DNA from: an uncultured Ruminococcus sp.
GTDB lineage: Bacteria > Bacillota > Clostridia > Oscillospirales > Ruminococcaceae
DNA length: 12,856 nucleotides
Direction of reading: 5' to 3'
NCBI GenBank assembly: GCA_937894495.1
Contig: CALCRR010000178.1
Span: 1 to 12,856, forward strand
A program made the translations under genes and the position numbers. Under the pieces are notes generated by a model. That model saw nothing but the letters and a program-made list of their open reading frames with translations. It searched no databases and had not been told where the DNA came from. Shown here one piece after another: positions 1 to 6,990 of this stretch (position 1 is its first letter; each line of letters starts with the position of its first letter).

Positions 1-86
1 TATCGAAAGTATACCGATTTATTCGTTAATGTGTCTTAAATAGCGCTTGCTCTTTGTTGCATATATACAAAAATTTTAGGCAATGC

Positions 87-115
87 TTGAAAAATCTTTG
101 GTTATATGGTATAAT
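87..115 (+). promoter_or_regulatory. Sigma-A promoter of the EAL-domain gene
   Basis: A -35 box TTGAAA (87-92) and a perfect -10 box TATAAT (110-115) are separated by 17 bp, and TGG directly before the -10 makes it an extended -10 promoter. Transcription would begin near 121-123, giving a 5' leader of about 90 nt before the GTG start at 214. All of this is read directly from the sequence; promoter activity is inferred. Confidence 0.8.
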
Positions 116-120
116 ATCAT

Positions 121-213
121 TAGGTAGAGGTGTGACCGAAAAGCGGGTTCGGCTCGCTTGTTTAGGGCTCAACAAACCTTTATACGGCAGTTTCAGGGAA
201 ATGGGGTGATGTT
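121..213 (+). promoter_or_regulatory. Structured 5' leader with competing hairpins
   Basis: The leader can form a hairpin with stem AGCGGG (142-147) and CTCGCT (153-158) around the loop TTCGG. That loop is exactly complementary to CCGAA at 136-140, so a competing hairpin 136-140/148-152 is possible. A second small hairpin pairs TTGTT (159-163) with AACAA (171-175). An outer helix may join about 126-134 to 173-181, closing a three-way junction. The ribosome site GGGGTGAT (203-210) follows. I could not match it to the conserved core of a c-di-GMP-I riboswitch or any other class I know. It could be an unrecognised regulatory RNA or simply a structured leader. Confidence 0.4.
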
Positions 214-2277
214 GTGGACGTTAATAACAATTTTGATGTAAGTGTAATTAAAATAGACCTCAAAGACGATTGCAGGATCACCAAGGCTGATGAGTTTTTT
301 TCTGTGCTTACGGGTTATACCGAGGAGGACGTTAAAAACGGTAAGGTAAAGCTTTCCGATATCGAGTCGGACGACTACAGGGATATGAATGTTGAAATGC
401 TGCTGAAAGCGGCTGAGAACGGCAAGCCTTTCTGTCTGCGGCAGCCCATTGTAAAAAAGAACGGCGGCAGTATTTTCGTTCACAGCGTCGGCGATGTGCC
501 GGAAAGCGGCGAGGCAAGGCTGGTACTCACAGTATGCAACTGTCAGGCTAAGCTTGAGGCTGCCGAAAAAGCGCTGAATGACGAGCTGAAGCTGCAGGGC
601 GAGCGGCTGCGTGTGCTGTCTGAAAACACCGATGATGTTTATTTTGATTACCATGCAGATGACGATGTTATGAACATCACCGCCGAAAAGACCTTTTATC
701 CCCTTGAGGGCAGGTCGCTTAAAGGCTATCTGAAAAATTCGCTGGCGAAGGAGTTTGTACACAGCAGCGATTATGACGATTTCAGGAGCGAGTGGGATAA
801 GATGCTGGCTTCCCCCAGTCAGGGCAGCTTTGAGTTCAGGACCAAGGCTTATGACGAGAAATACACCTGGTATAACATGACCTATGCAAGCTTCGGCGAG
901 GGCGGCAAGGCGGTGAACAAGGTAGTCGGCAGGATAACCAGCATACAGAAGCTCAAAAACCTGACGAGAAAGATAAATAAGGACTCTGAATATATAAGCT
1001 ATCTGATAGAGACTGACAGCCTGACGGGGCTTTTCAACCGTAAGGGCTTTGCTGACCAGGCTAAGGATATACTCGAAAACAGGGACGAAAGGCTGGTCTA
1101 CGGTCTGGTCTACTCGGATATCAATGATTTTTCTTATGTAAATGAAAATTTCGGCTATGAGGCAGGCAACAAGATGCTGAAGGATTTTGCGGTCTGTCTG
1201 AGAGAGACCGAGACTAATCTCATAGGCTGCCGTATCTACTCAGACTTCTTCATCGGCATATACAGAGCCGAGACAAGGGAAGAGCTTATCAGAAGCATTG
1301 AGCAGAGAAATGTAAATTTCGCCAATTTGCAGAAGGAGCAGTACCCTGCCAGCGATATCAGGATATCCTGCGGTATCTACATCATACCAAACGGCGAAAA
1401 TGACATAAATGCGGCTATCGACAACGCTAACCTTGCAAGGCGCAGCGTCAAGCATTCAAGCAACATCATCTGCGGTATGTTCTCGCCCAGAATGAAGATA
1501 CAGAAGGTGCATGAGCAGACGGTCTGCAACGAACTGCATTCGGCTATCGAGACCAGGCATATCGAGATGTTCTTGCAGCCAAAGTTCCACCTTGAAAGCA
1601 GGACGATAATCGGCGCAGAGGCACTGGCAAGGTGGCGCAATGAGGACGGCACCTACAAGCTCCCCTACGAATTCATACCTGTGCTTGAAAAGGTGGGCTA
1701 TATCGACGAGCTGGACTTCTTCATTTACGGAGAAGCTCTCAGCACGCTGGAGCGTTGGAAGCGTGACGGCAAGGAGCTGATACCCATATCGGTAAACTTC
1801 TCGCAGCACCACATATCTCAGCCAAAGTTTGTTGACAGCATTGTTAAGACCGCTGATAATTACGATGTTGACAAATCTAACATCGAGATAGAGATAACCG
1901 AGTCCAGCTTTTCGGGAGATACCCAGACGCTTTTCAGTGTTATGGGCAGGCTGCGTTCCTACGGCTTCAAGGTCAGCATTGATGATTTCGGCATAGGCTA
2001 CTCGACCCTGAGCGTGCTGATGAACGCCCCTGTGGACATCGTAAAGATCGACAAATCCTTTATCGACAATATCGAAAAAAGCAAGATCGACCGTGATTTT
2101 GTATCAAATATGTGCAGTCTTATCAGCACCGCCAACAAGGATATAATCTTTGAGGGCGTAGAGACAGATGCCCAGGCTGAGATACTCAGCACCAACGGCT
2201 ACACAAAGGGTCAGGGCTGGCTGTTCGATAAGGCTATTCCCGTTGATGATTTTGACAGGAAGTATATGTATAAATAA
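214..2277 (+). CDS. c-di-GMP phosphodiesterase, PAS-PAS-degenerate GGDEF-EAL
   Basis: This 687-residue cytoplasmic protein probably hydrolyses c-di-GMP. There is no signal peptide or membrane segment. Residues about 1-110 and 130-250 look like two divergent PAS-like sensor regions. A GGDEF fold follows at about 262-420, but its signature is replaced by YSDFF at 342-346, so it should not make c-di-GMP. The EAL domain (about 435-680) keeps its key residues: Q455, E469-A-L, N528, E563 region, D590/D591 in IDDFG, K611, E647 in EGVET and Q667. That argues for an active phosphodiesterase, possibly regulated by the inactive GGDEF domain. The GTG start at 214 lies just after GGGGTGAT; an ATG at 201 is followed by a stop within two codons. 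The gene stands alone between its own promoter and terminator. Confidence 0.9.
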   Translation: MDVNNNFDVSVIKIDLKDDCRITKADEFFSVLTGYTEEDVKNGKVKLSDIESDDYRDMNVEMLLKAAENGKPFCLRQPIVKKNGGSIFVHSVGDVPESGEARLVLTVCNCQAKLEAAEKALNDELKLQGERLRVLSENTDDVYFDYHADDDVMNITAEKTFYPLEGRSLKGYLKNSLAKEFVHSSDYDDFRSEWDKMLASPSQGSFEFRTKAYDEKYTWYNMTYASFGEGGKAVNKVVGRITSIQKLKNLTRKINKDSEYISYLIETDSLTGLFNRKGFADQAKDILENRDERLVYGLVYSDINDFSYVNENFGYEAGNKMLKDFAVCLRETETNLIGCRIYSDFFIGIYRAETREELIRSIEQRNVNFANLQKEQYPASDIRISCGIYIIPNGENDINAAIDNANLARRSVKHSSNIICGMFSPRMKIQKVHEQTVCNELHSAIETRHIEMFLQPKFHLESRTIIGAEALARWRNEDGTYKLPYEFIPVLEKVGYIDELDFFIYGEALSTLERWKRDGKELIPISVNFSQHHISQPKFVDSIVKTADNYDVDKSNIEIEITESSFSGDTQTLFSVMGRLRSYGFKVSIDDFGIGYSTLSVLMNAPVDIVKIDKSFIDNIEKSKIDRDFVSNMCSLISTANKDIIFEGVETDAQAEILSTNGYTKGQGWLFDKAIPVDDFDRKYMYK

Positions 2278-2280
2278 TTC

Positions 2281-2309
2281 AAGGCTGTGAGTTTGCTCAC
2301 AGCCTTTTT
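2281..2309 (+). terminator. Rho-independent terminator, probably bidirectional
   Basis: A perfect 11-bp stem AAGGCTGTGAG (2281-2291) / CTCACAGCCTT (2296-2306) with loop TTTG runs into five T residues. It lies four bases after the EAL gene stop. On the opposite strand it sits about 20 bases after the argS stop, where the following tract (GAATTATTT) is less U-rich, so it probably serves both convergent units, more strongly on the + strand. Confidence 0.92.
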
Positions 2310-2326
2310 GTGTCAGGTATTTTGCT

Positions 2327-4096
2327 TTACATCGACTCGGGGCAGGTTATTTTAAGCATATCAAGTATGTTTTTGATGACCTGCTTTACTGCCAGCGAAA
2401 CAGAGAGCCTTGCCTGCATTATATCCTCGCTCTCGCCCTTTATCCTGCATGAATTATAGAACTTATGATAAAGTGTGGCGATATCCACCGCATACTTTGT
2501 CACCTTTGCAGGGTCGTAAGCCTTTGCAGCCTCGTTTATAACGTTTGGCAGGGTCGCCATAAGCTTTACAAGCTCCAGCTCCTCGGGGGCTGACAGAGCC
2601 TGTGCCGTTTCTGCTGTAAAGGGCTGTGCCTTTACGCCCTCTTCATCAAGCTTTTTTATCACCGAGCATATCCTTGCATGGGCATACTGCACGTAATAAA
2701 CAGGGTTCTGGCTGGTGTTTGATACTGCCAGATCAAGGTCAAAATCAAAGTGAGAATTGGGCTCTCTCAGGTTAAAGAAAAATCTTGCGGCGTCAATAGG
2801 TATCTCGTCAAGCAGTGTTGACAAGGTTATCGCCTTGCCGCTTCTTTTTGAGAGCTTATACTTTTCGCCGTTCTTCACAAGGTTCACCATCTGCATGATG
2901 ACCACATCAAGCTTTGATGCATCGACCCCCAGCGCTGTCATTGAAGCTTTGAGCCTTGGGATATAGCCGTGGTGGTCTGCGCCGAAAATGTTTATCGCCT
3001 TATCAAACTTCCTCACTGCCAGCTTGTTGTAGTGATAGGCGATATCAGGCACAAAGTAGGTGGGTATGCCGTTCTCACGCACAAGCACCCTGTCCTTTTC
3101 ATCGCCGAAATCGGTAGTGCGGAACCACAGTGCGCCGTCCTGCTCGTAGGTATAGCCGCTCTCTTTAAGGCTCTCGATAGCCTTCTTTACAGAGCCGTCG
3201 TTGTGCAGCGTGCTCTCTCTGAACCAGTTATCAAAGGTTATCCTGTATTTTTCAAGGTCTCTGTGCAGCATCTCGATATTTTTTGGCAGAGCATAGTCAA
3301 CCAAAGTTTTTCTTCTCTCCTCCTCGCTCTGACCGCTGAGCACTGCACCGTATTCGTCAAAAAAGTTCTTTGCGTGCTCGATTATATCCATGCCCCTGTA
3401 TGCGTCCTCGGGCATCTCAAAGCCCGGCTTATTGCCGTCCTCGCCGTATATCTCCTTGCAGAAGTCGTCCATTTCAAGCCTTTTTGAGCATATTGCCTGA
3501 CCCTCATCGCTGCATATCTGCATATATCTCAGCGAAAGCGACTTGCCGAATTTTTCTATCTGGTTGCCCGAGTCGTTCACATAGAACTCTCTCTCAACAT
3601 CATATCCTGCCTTTTCAAGCACTGCTGCCAGGCAGTCGCCTATTGCACCGCCCCTGGCATTGCCTATGTGCATAGGTCCTGTAGGGTTGGCAGAAACAAA
3701 CTCCACCAGCGCCCTTTTGCCCTTGCCGAGATCGGTCTCGCCGTAGCTCTCACTCTCACTGAGGACTGCCTTTACCACCGCAGCATACCATGCCTTTGAG
3801 TAGAAAAAGTTTATAAATCCCGGTCCTGCTACCTCGCATTTATCAAAATAAGTGCCGTCAAGTCTTATCCTTGACACTATGCTTTCAGCTATCTTTCTAG
3901 GGTTGTTCCTGAAAGACTTTGCGCAAACCATAGCTGCATTGGTGGAGATATCGCCGTTTTTGGGGTCGGCAGGTATCTCTGTATTAAAGGCGGGCACTCC
4001 CTCAGCAGGAAATGTGCCGTCAGCCACAAGCTCCCCAAGGGCGCTCATAATAAGCTCCCTGACCTGTGAAAATGCTTCGCTTACTAAATTTGCCAT
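2327..4096 (-). CDS. argS: Arginyl-tRNA synthetase
   Basis: This class I aminoacyl-tRNA synthetase charges tRNA-Arg with arginine using ATP in the cytoplasm. The 589-residue length is normal for ArgRS. The N-terminal additional domain (about 1-115, with the NGDIST segment at 48-52) precedes the catalytic core. The signature VEFVSANPTGPMHIGN contains HIGN at 143-146, and the KMSKS-equivalent loop reads KLSKR at 414-418. The C-terminal DALR-type anticodon-binding region begins near the YVQYAHARI segment and ends in LKITCPESM, typical of ArgRS. The ATG start at 4096 follows GGAGGAAAG at good spacing. It is the last gene of ddl-murI-DUF1934-argS, 24 nt after the DUF1934 stop. The DUF1934-argS pairing is also known from Bacillus (ywiB-argS). 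Confidence 0.97.
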   Translation of the reverse strand: MANLVSEAFSQVRELIMSALGELVADGTFPAEGVPAFNTEIPADPKNGDISTNAAMVCAKSFRNNPRKIAESIVSRIRLDGTYFDKCEVAGPGFINFFYSKAWYAAVVKAVLSESESYGETDLGKGKRALVEFVSANPTGPMHIGNARGGAIGDCLAAVLEKAGYDVEREFYVNDSGNQIEKFGKSLSLRYMQICSDEGQAICSKRLEMDDFCKEIYGEDGNKPGFEMPEDAYRGMDIIEHAKNFFDEYGAVLSGQSEEERRKTLVDYALPKNIEMLHRDLEKYRITFDNWFRESTLHNDGSVKKAIESLKESGYTYEQDGALWFRTTDFGDEKDRVLVRENGIPTYFVPDIAYHYNKLAVRKFDKAINIFGADHHGYIPRLKASMTALGVDASKLDVVIMQMVNLVKNGEKYKLSKRSGKAITLSTLLDEIPIDAARFFFNLREPNSHFDFDLDLAVSNTSQNPVYYVQYAHARICSVIKKLDEEGVKAQPFTAETAQALSAPEELELVKLMATLPNVINEAAKAYDPAKVTKYAVDIATLYHKFYNSCRIKGESEDIMQARLSVSLAVKQVIKNILDMLKITCPESM

Positions 4097-4120
4097 TTTA
4101 CTTTCCTCCGTCTTTTCATT

Positions 4121-4549
4121 TCAGCTCAGGGGCTTTATCTCGACACTTATCTCAAAATCCCCAACATAGCCCGAATTTACGTCGATAACGTAGTGCATAA
4201 AAAGCTCTCCCCCGTTATCGTCGAGCCTTGACTCTATCTCCTTTGCATTGACCCCCACCGTGAACGAGCCGTAGGGTGTGCCGTAAACGCAGTGGTGCTT
4301 TGCATTTTTTTCTATTATAAGGTTAGAGCTTACCTGACCTGTTCTGTCCATAACCACCTTGCTGCCTGCAAAGGTCTCAAGGGCTGTGGTGCTGCCTGTA
4401 TAGCCCGTGGCTTCCGACTCATCATAGGATATCCTGTAGCCGCCCTCGGTCTTTTCATACAGACCTCTGGAGAAAACCTCGGTCTCCTCCTTATTCTCAC
4501 CGTCGAACTGTCTGCTGATAAGCTTTATCGAAACGTCCTTCTTTTCCAA
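4121..4549 (-). CDS. DUF1934 (YwiB-like) beta-barrel protein
   Basis: This 142-residue protein resembles the DUF1934/YwiB family of small calycin-like beta-barrels, whose function is not established. Supporting features are the N-terminal VSIKLISRQ strand, the central YRISYDES segment and the C-terminal YVIDVNSGYVGDFEISVEIK segment. It has no signal peptide or membrane helix. The start is a TTG at 4549: the codon directly before it in frame is TAA, so no longer version exists, and no good downstream ATG keeps the conserved N-terminus. A GGGAG ribosome site lies about 11 nt upstream, a rather long spacing that, with the TTG, suggests weak initiation. It lies 32 nt after murI and 24 nt before argS, the position known for YwiB next to ArgRS. 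Confidence 0.85.
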   Translation of the reverse strand: MEKKDVSIKLISRQFDGENKEETEVFSRGLYEKTEGGYRISYDESEATGYTGSTTALETFAGSKVVMDRTGQVSSNLIIEKNAKHHCVYGTPYGSFTVGVNAKEIESRLDDNGGELFMHYVIDVNSGYVGDFEISVEIKPLS

Positions 4550-4581
4550 TTATATCTCAACTCCCGTAGCCCTCTGCTTTA

Positions 4582-5403
4582 TCAGAGCTTCAGGCTGCAT
4601 TTTGATACTTCTCCGTTTATGCTTTTTCCGAGAAACCTCTCAACGCTCTCAGAGAAAAGCTCTACGCTGTCGGTGCAGTAAAGCTCCATGCTTCCCTGCT
4701 CCTCACGCTCTGCCAGCTCGCCGTCAAAGGTCAGGGTCTTTAGTGCATACTTAGCAAGCTCAGCCCCCGATGATATGAGCGTTACCCCCTCACCCATGAC
4801 CTGTGATATGACCTCGGTAAGGTGGGGATAATGGGTGCAGCCCAGTATCAGCGTGTCTACCTGCTCACGCTTCATTACCTCCAGATACTCCTCGGCAAAA
4901 AATCTTGCAGGGGGGCAGTCGGGGGAGGTATACCCGTTCTCCACCAGCGGCACGAACATGGGGCAAGCCTTGCCGATGACCTTTGCATCGGGCATTATCT
5001 CATGTATCACTCTGCCGTAGCTGCCGCTTTTAATGGTGGCACTGGTGGCGATGACCCCTATCCTGCCGTTTCTGGTGGCTGCGCAAGCTGCATGGGCAGC
5101 AGGCAGGACCACTCCGCTTACTTTCATATCACCGTGCTGCGCTGCAAAATCACGGTCATACATTATGGCAGATGATGCTGTGCCGCAGGCGACAAGTATC
5201 ATCTTAACATCGTGTCTTTTAAGAAATTCTATATCCTGATGGGTATATCTTGCGATAGTCTCACGGCTCCTGGTGCCGTAGGGCACTCTGGCTGTGTCGC
5301 CAAGATAAACTATGTTCTCACGGGGCAAAAGCTCCGTCAACTCCTTAACGCAGGTAAGTCCCCCGACGCCCGAGTCGAAAACGCCTATGGCAGAATTATT
5401 CAT
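4582..5403 (-). CDS. murI: Glutamate racemase
   Basis: MurI interconverts L- and D-glutamate and supplies D-Glu for peptidoglycan. The 273-residue protein opens with the family signature IGVFDSGVGGLT (D10, S11), followed by YLGDTARVPYG at 33-43. The two catalytic cysteines are C73 in VACGTAS and C189 in LGCTHYPHL, with H191 alongside. The residue after C73 is Gly, where the family usually has Asn (A-C-N-T), a point worth noting because that Asn normally contacts the substrate. The ATG start at 5403 lies inside the end of ddl, overlapping it by 8 nt, which suggests translational coupling. Both genes serve D-amino-acid supply for the cell wall. Confidence in the family is very high. Confidence 0.96.
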   Translation of the reverse strand: MNNSAIGVFDSGVGGLTCVKELTELLPRENIVYLGDTARVPYGTRSRETIARYTHQDIEFLKRHDVKMILVACGTASSAIMYDRDFAAQHGDMKVSGVVLPAAHAACAATRNGRIGVIATSATIKSGSYGRVIHEIMPDAKVIGKACPMFVPLVENGYTSPDCPPARFFAEEYLEVMKREQVDTLILGCTHYPHLTEVISQVMGEGVTLISSGAELAKYALKTLTFDGELAEREEQGSMELYCTDSVELFSESVERFLGKSINGEVSKCSLKL

Positions 5404-6484
5404 AAGCGGCTTCCGACCTTTCCAGAGCCAGCCTTATAAGTCTGTCCTCCTGCTCGGGGCAGCTTATCCCCTCATGCTCCATAAGCTGGGGGAACATACT
5501 TATCTTGGTATGACCCGGCAGCGTGTTTATCTCATTGAGGATCACCCTGCCGTCTTTGCACAGGAAGAAATCAGCCCTGGCAAGACCCGAACAGCCCATA
5601 GCCTTATAGCCCTTTATCGCCGTATCACGTATCTCGTCGATACTCTCACCGGCTATCCTTGCAGGTATAAAGGTCTGTGAGCCTGTGTTGTTATACTTTG
5701 CATCATAATCATAAAACTCGTTAGCCGCAGATATCTCGCCCACTGTGGAGGCAAAGGGAGTATCGTTGCCCATAACGGCGCACTCACACTCAACACCCAC
5801 TATCTCCTCCTCAACGACCACCTTTTTATCGTGCGAGAAGGCTGCCTTTATGCCTGCTTTCAGCTCGTCACGGTCGTGAGCCTTTGATATGCCCACCGAG
5901 GAGCCGCAGTTTGCAGGCTTGACATACATGGGGTATCCCAGCTCCTGCTCCATCTTATCACACTTTTCATCAAGCTGACCCATTTCAGAGAACAGAATGC
6001 TGACCCACTTGGCGGTCTTTATGCCGTGGGCTTCTAAGATAGTGTGAGTAATATCCTTATCCATACAGTTTGCAGAGGATATGAGATTGCAGCCCACAAA
6101 GGGTATCTCAGCCATCTGGAAAATGCCCTGGATAGTGCCGTCCTCGCCGTTTTTGCCGTGGAGCACGGGGAAGATAACGTCAATTTTCAGCCTTGTGAAA
6201 GTGCCGTCCTCATCAAGAGTTATAAAGCCCTTATGTATAGGGTCTGGGCTGAGGATACAGGGGGTATTGTCGGGGTGCTTTTCCCAGCTGCCGTTTTCGA
6301 TATCCTCAACACTGCCGATATATTTCAGCCAGTGGCCTTTTTTTGTTATACCGATACAGGTAACATCATAGCTTTCATTTTCCGAGCTCATTATACTTCT
6401 TATCACATGAGCCGCAGATACCACTGATACGTCATGCTCGTTCGATTTTCCTCCGAAAATTACTGCAACACGGATCTTAGCCAT
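5396..6484 (-). CDS. ddl: D-alanine--D-alanine ligase
   Basis: This ATP-grasp enzyme joins two D-alanines to make the dipeptide used in the peptidoglycan stem. The 362-residue length fits the family. Visible motifs are GGKSNEHDVS at 11-20, HGKNGEDGT at 109-117, VKPANCGSSVGIS at 188-200, the omega-loop EFYDYDAKY at 256-264, RADFF at 303-307 and the Mg-binding NEINTLPG at 317-324. The Tyr in the omega-loop is the form expected for D-Ala-D-Ala rather than D-Ala-D-lactate ligases, so this looks like a housekeeping enzyme and not a vancomycin-resistance type. The ATG start at 6484 follows AAAGGATGA at good spacing. It is the first gene of the four-gene unit behind a clear promoter. Confidence 0.96.
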   Translation of the reverse strand: MAKIRVAVIFGGKSNEHDVSVVSAAHVIRSIMSSENESYDVTCIGITKKGHWLKYIGSVEDIENGSWEKHPDNTPCILSPDPIHKGFITLDEDGTFTRLKIDVIFPVLHGKNGEDGTIQGIFQMAEIPFVGCNLISSANCMDKDITHTILEAHGIKTAKWVSILFSEMGQLDEKCDKMEQELGYPMYVKPANCGSSVGISKAHDRDELKAGIKAAFSHDKKVVVEEEIVGVECECAVMGNDTPFASTVGEISAANEFYDYDAKYNNTGSQTFIPARIAGESIDEIRDTAIKGYKAMGCSGLARADFFLCKDGRVILNEINTLPGHTKISMFPQLMEHEGISCPEQEDRLIRLALERSEAAYE

Positions 6485-6513
6485 TATGTCTCATCCTTTC
6501 GTCATTAAAGTGC

Positions 6514-6535
6514 AATAATATTACATCATATTATT
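6514..6535 (-). promoter_or_regulatory. AT-rich palindrome overlapping the ddl -10 box
   Basis: A perfect inverted repeat AATAATAT / ATATTATT with a 6-nt spacer spans the last bases of the -10 box and the likely transcription start of the ddl unit. The position suits a repressor operator, or it may be a chance AT-rich symmetry in an AT-rich promoter. No regulator is known from the window. Confidence 0.3.
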
Positions 6536-6561
6536 ATAACACATATTTATGATAATTGCAA
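6533..6561 (-). promoter_or_regulatory. Sigma-A promoter of ddl-murI-DUF1934-argS
   Basis: On the minus strand, TTGCAA (6556-6561) and TATAAT (6533-6538) are 17 bp apart, with TGT directly before the -10 giving an extended -10 element. The start of transcription would be near 6526, about 40 nt upstream of the ddl ATG. Two copies of TTGTAAAAT (6568-6576 and 6584-6592) lie just upstream of the -35 box. Confidence 0.8.
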
Positions 6562-6603
6562 ACGATTATTTTACAACACAAAAATTTTACAATTGCCTGT
6601 CCC

Positions 6604-6990
6604 TCACTCTGTGAGCTCAAAGCTCATATCCAGAAAAGGCGCTATCTCCATAAGCTTAAGAGAGCCGTCAAGCAGCACCGATACCCAGTTGTTTTTGTTC
6701 ATATGATAAGCAGGGTAAAAGCCCCTTTGCCCCAGCAGCGAGCCCAGCATGGCAGGGTCAGCCTTTATGTTCATAACATCGCTTTTTCCGCCGTCTTTAA
6801 GCCCCAGCCTGTCTCTCGGGATATTCATGATAAGGGCATACCACTTTTTATTGCTGCTGTGTCTGAGCACCGCATTATCGGGAGAATTTGCCCAGGGGTA
6901 TTCAGGCTTAGTGCCGTATGTATCAAGGGCGAATTTGAGTACAGTTTCTCTGGTGGCTCTTACCTCGCCGGATATCTTATCAGCTGCCAT
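6604..6990 (-). CDS. MmcQ/YjbR family protein
   Basis: This 128-residue protein resembles the MmcQ/YjbR family (CyaY-like fold), small cytoplasmic proteins sometimes described as DNA-binding but without an agreed function. Family-like parts are EYPW at about 30-33, KKWYALIMNIPRDRLGL in the middle, NIKADP, and GFYPAYHMNKNNWVSVLLDG near the end. I chose the ATG at 6990 because GAGGT lies 8 nt upstream. A TTG six codons earlier (7008) lacks a ribosome site and would overlap hisA more. With the ATG, the gene overlaps the hisA stop by 11 nt, so the two are probably co-translated. Whether it has any link with histidine synthesis cannot be told. Confidence 0.8.
   Translation of the reverse strand: MAADKISGEVRATRETVLKFALDTYGTKPEYPWANSPDNAVLRHSSNKKWYALIMNIPRDRLGLKDGGKSDVMNIKADPAMLGSLLGQRGFYPAYHMNKNNWVSVLLDGSLKLMEIAPFLDMSFELTE

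Noticed and set aside
121..213. A c-di-GMP (GEMM) riboswitch in the leader of the EAL gene.
   Set aside because: The conserved core and the GNRA loop/receptor arrangement of c-di-GMP-I were not found, nor a c-di-GMP-II core.
193..762. Long open frame on the minus strand under the c-di-GMP gene (189 codons).
   Set aside because: It lies antisense to a well-supported gene, lacks recognisable domains and has no convincing ribosome site; it is a shadow of the coding bias.
2969..3487. Open frame of 172 codons on the plus strand across argS.
   Set aside because: It is antisense to ArgRS, has no family resemblance and no good start; treated as a shadow frame.
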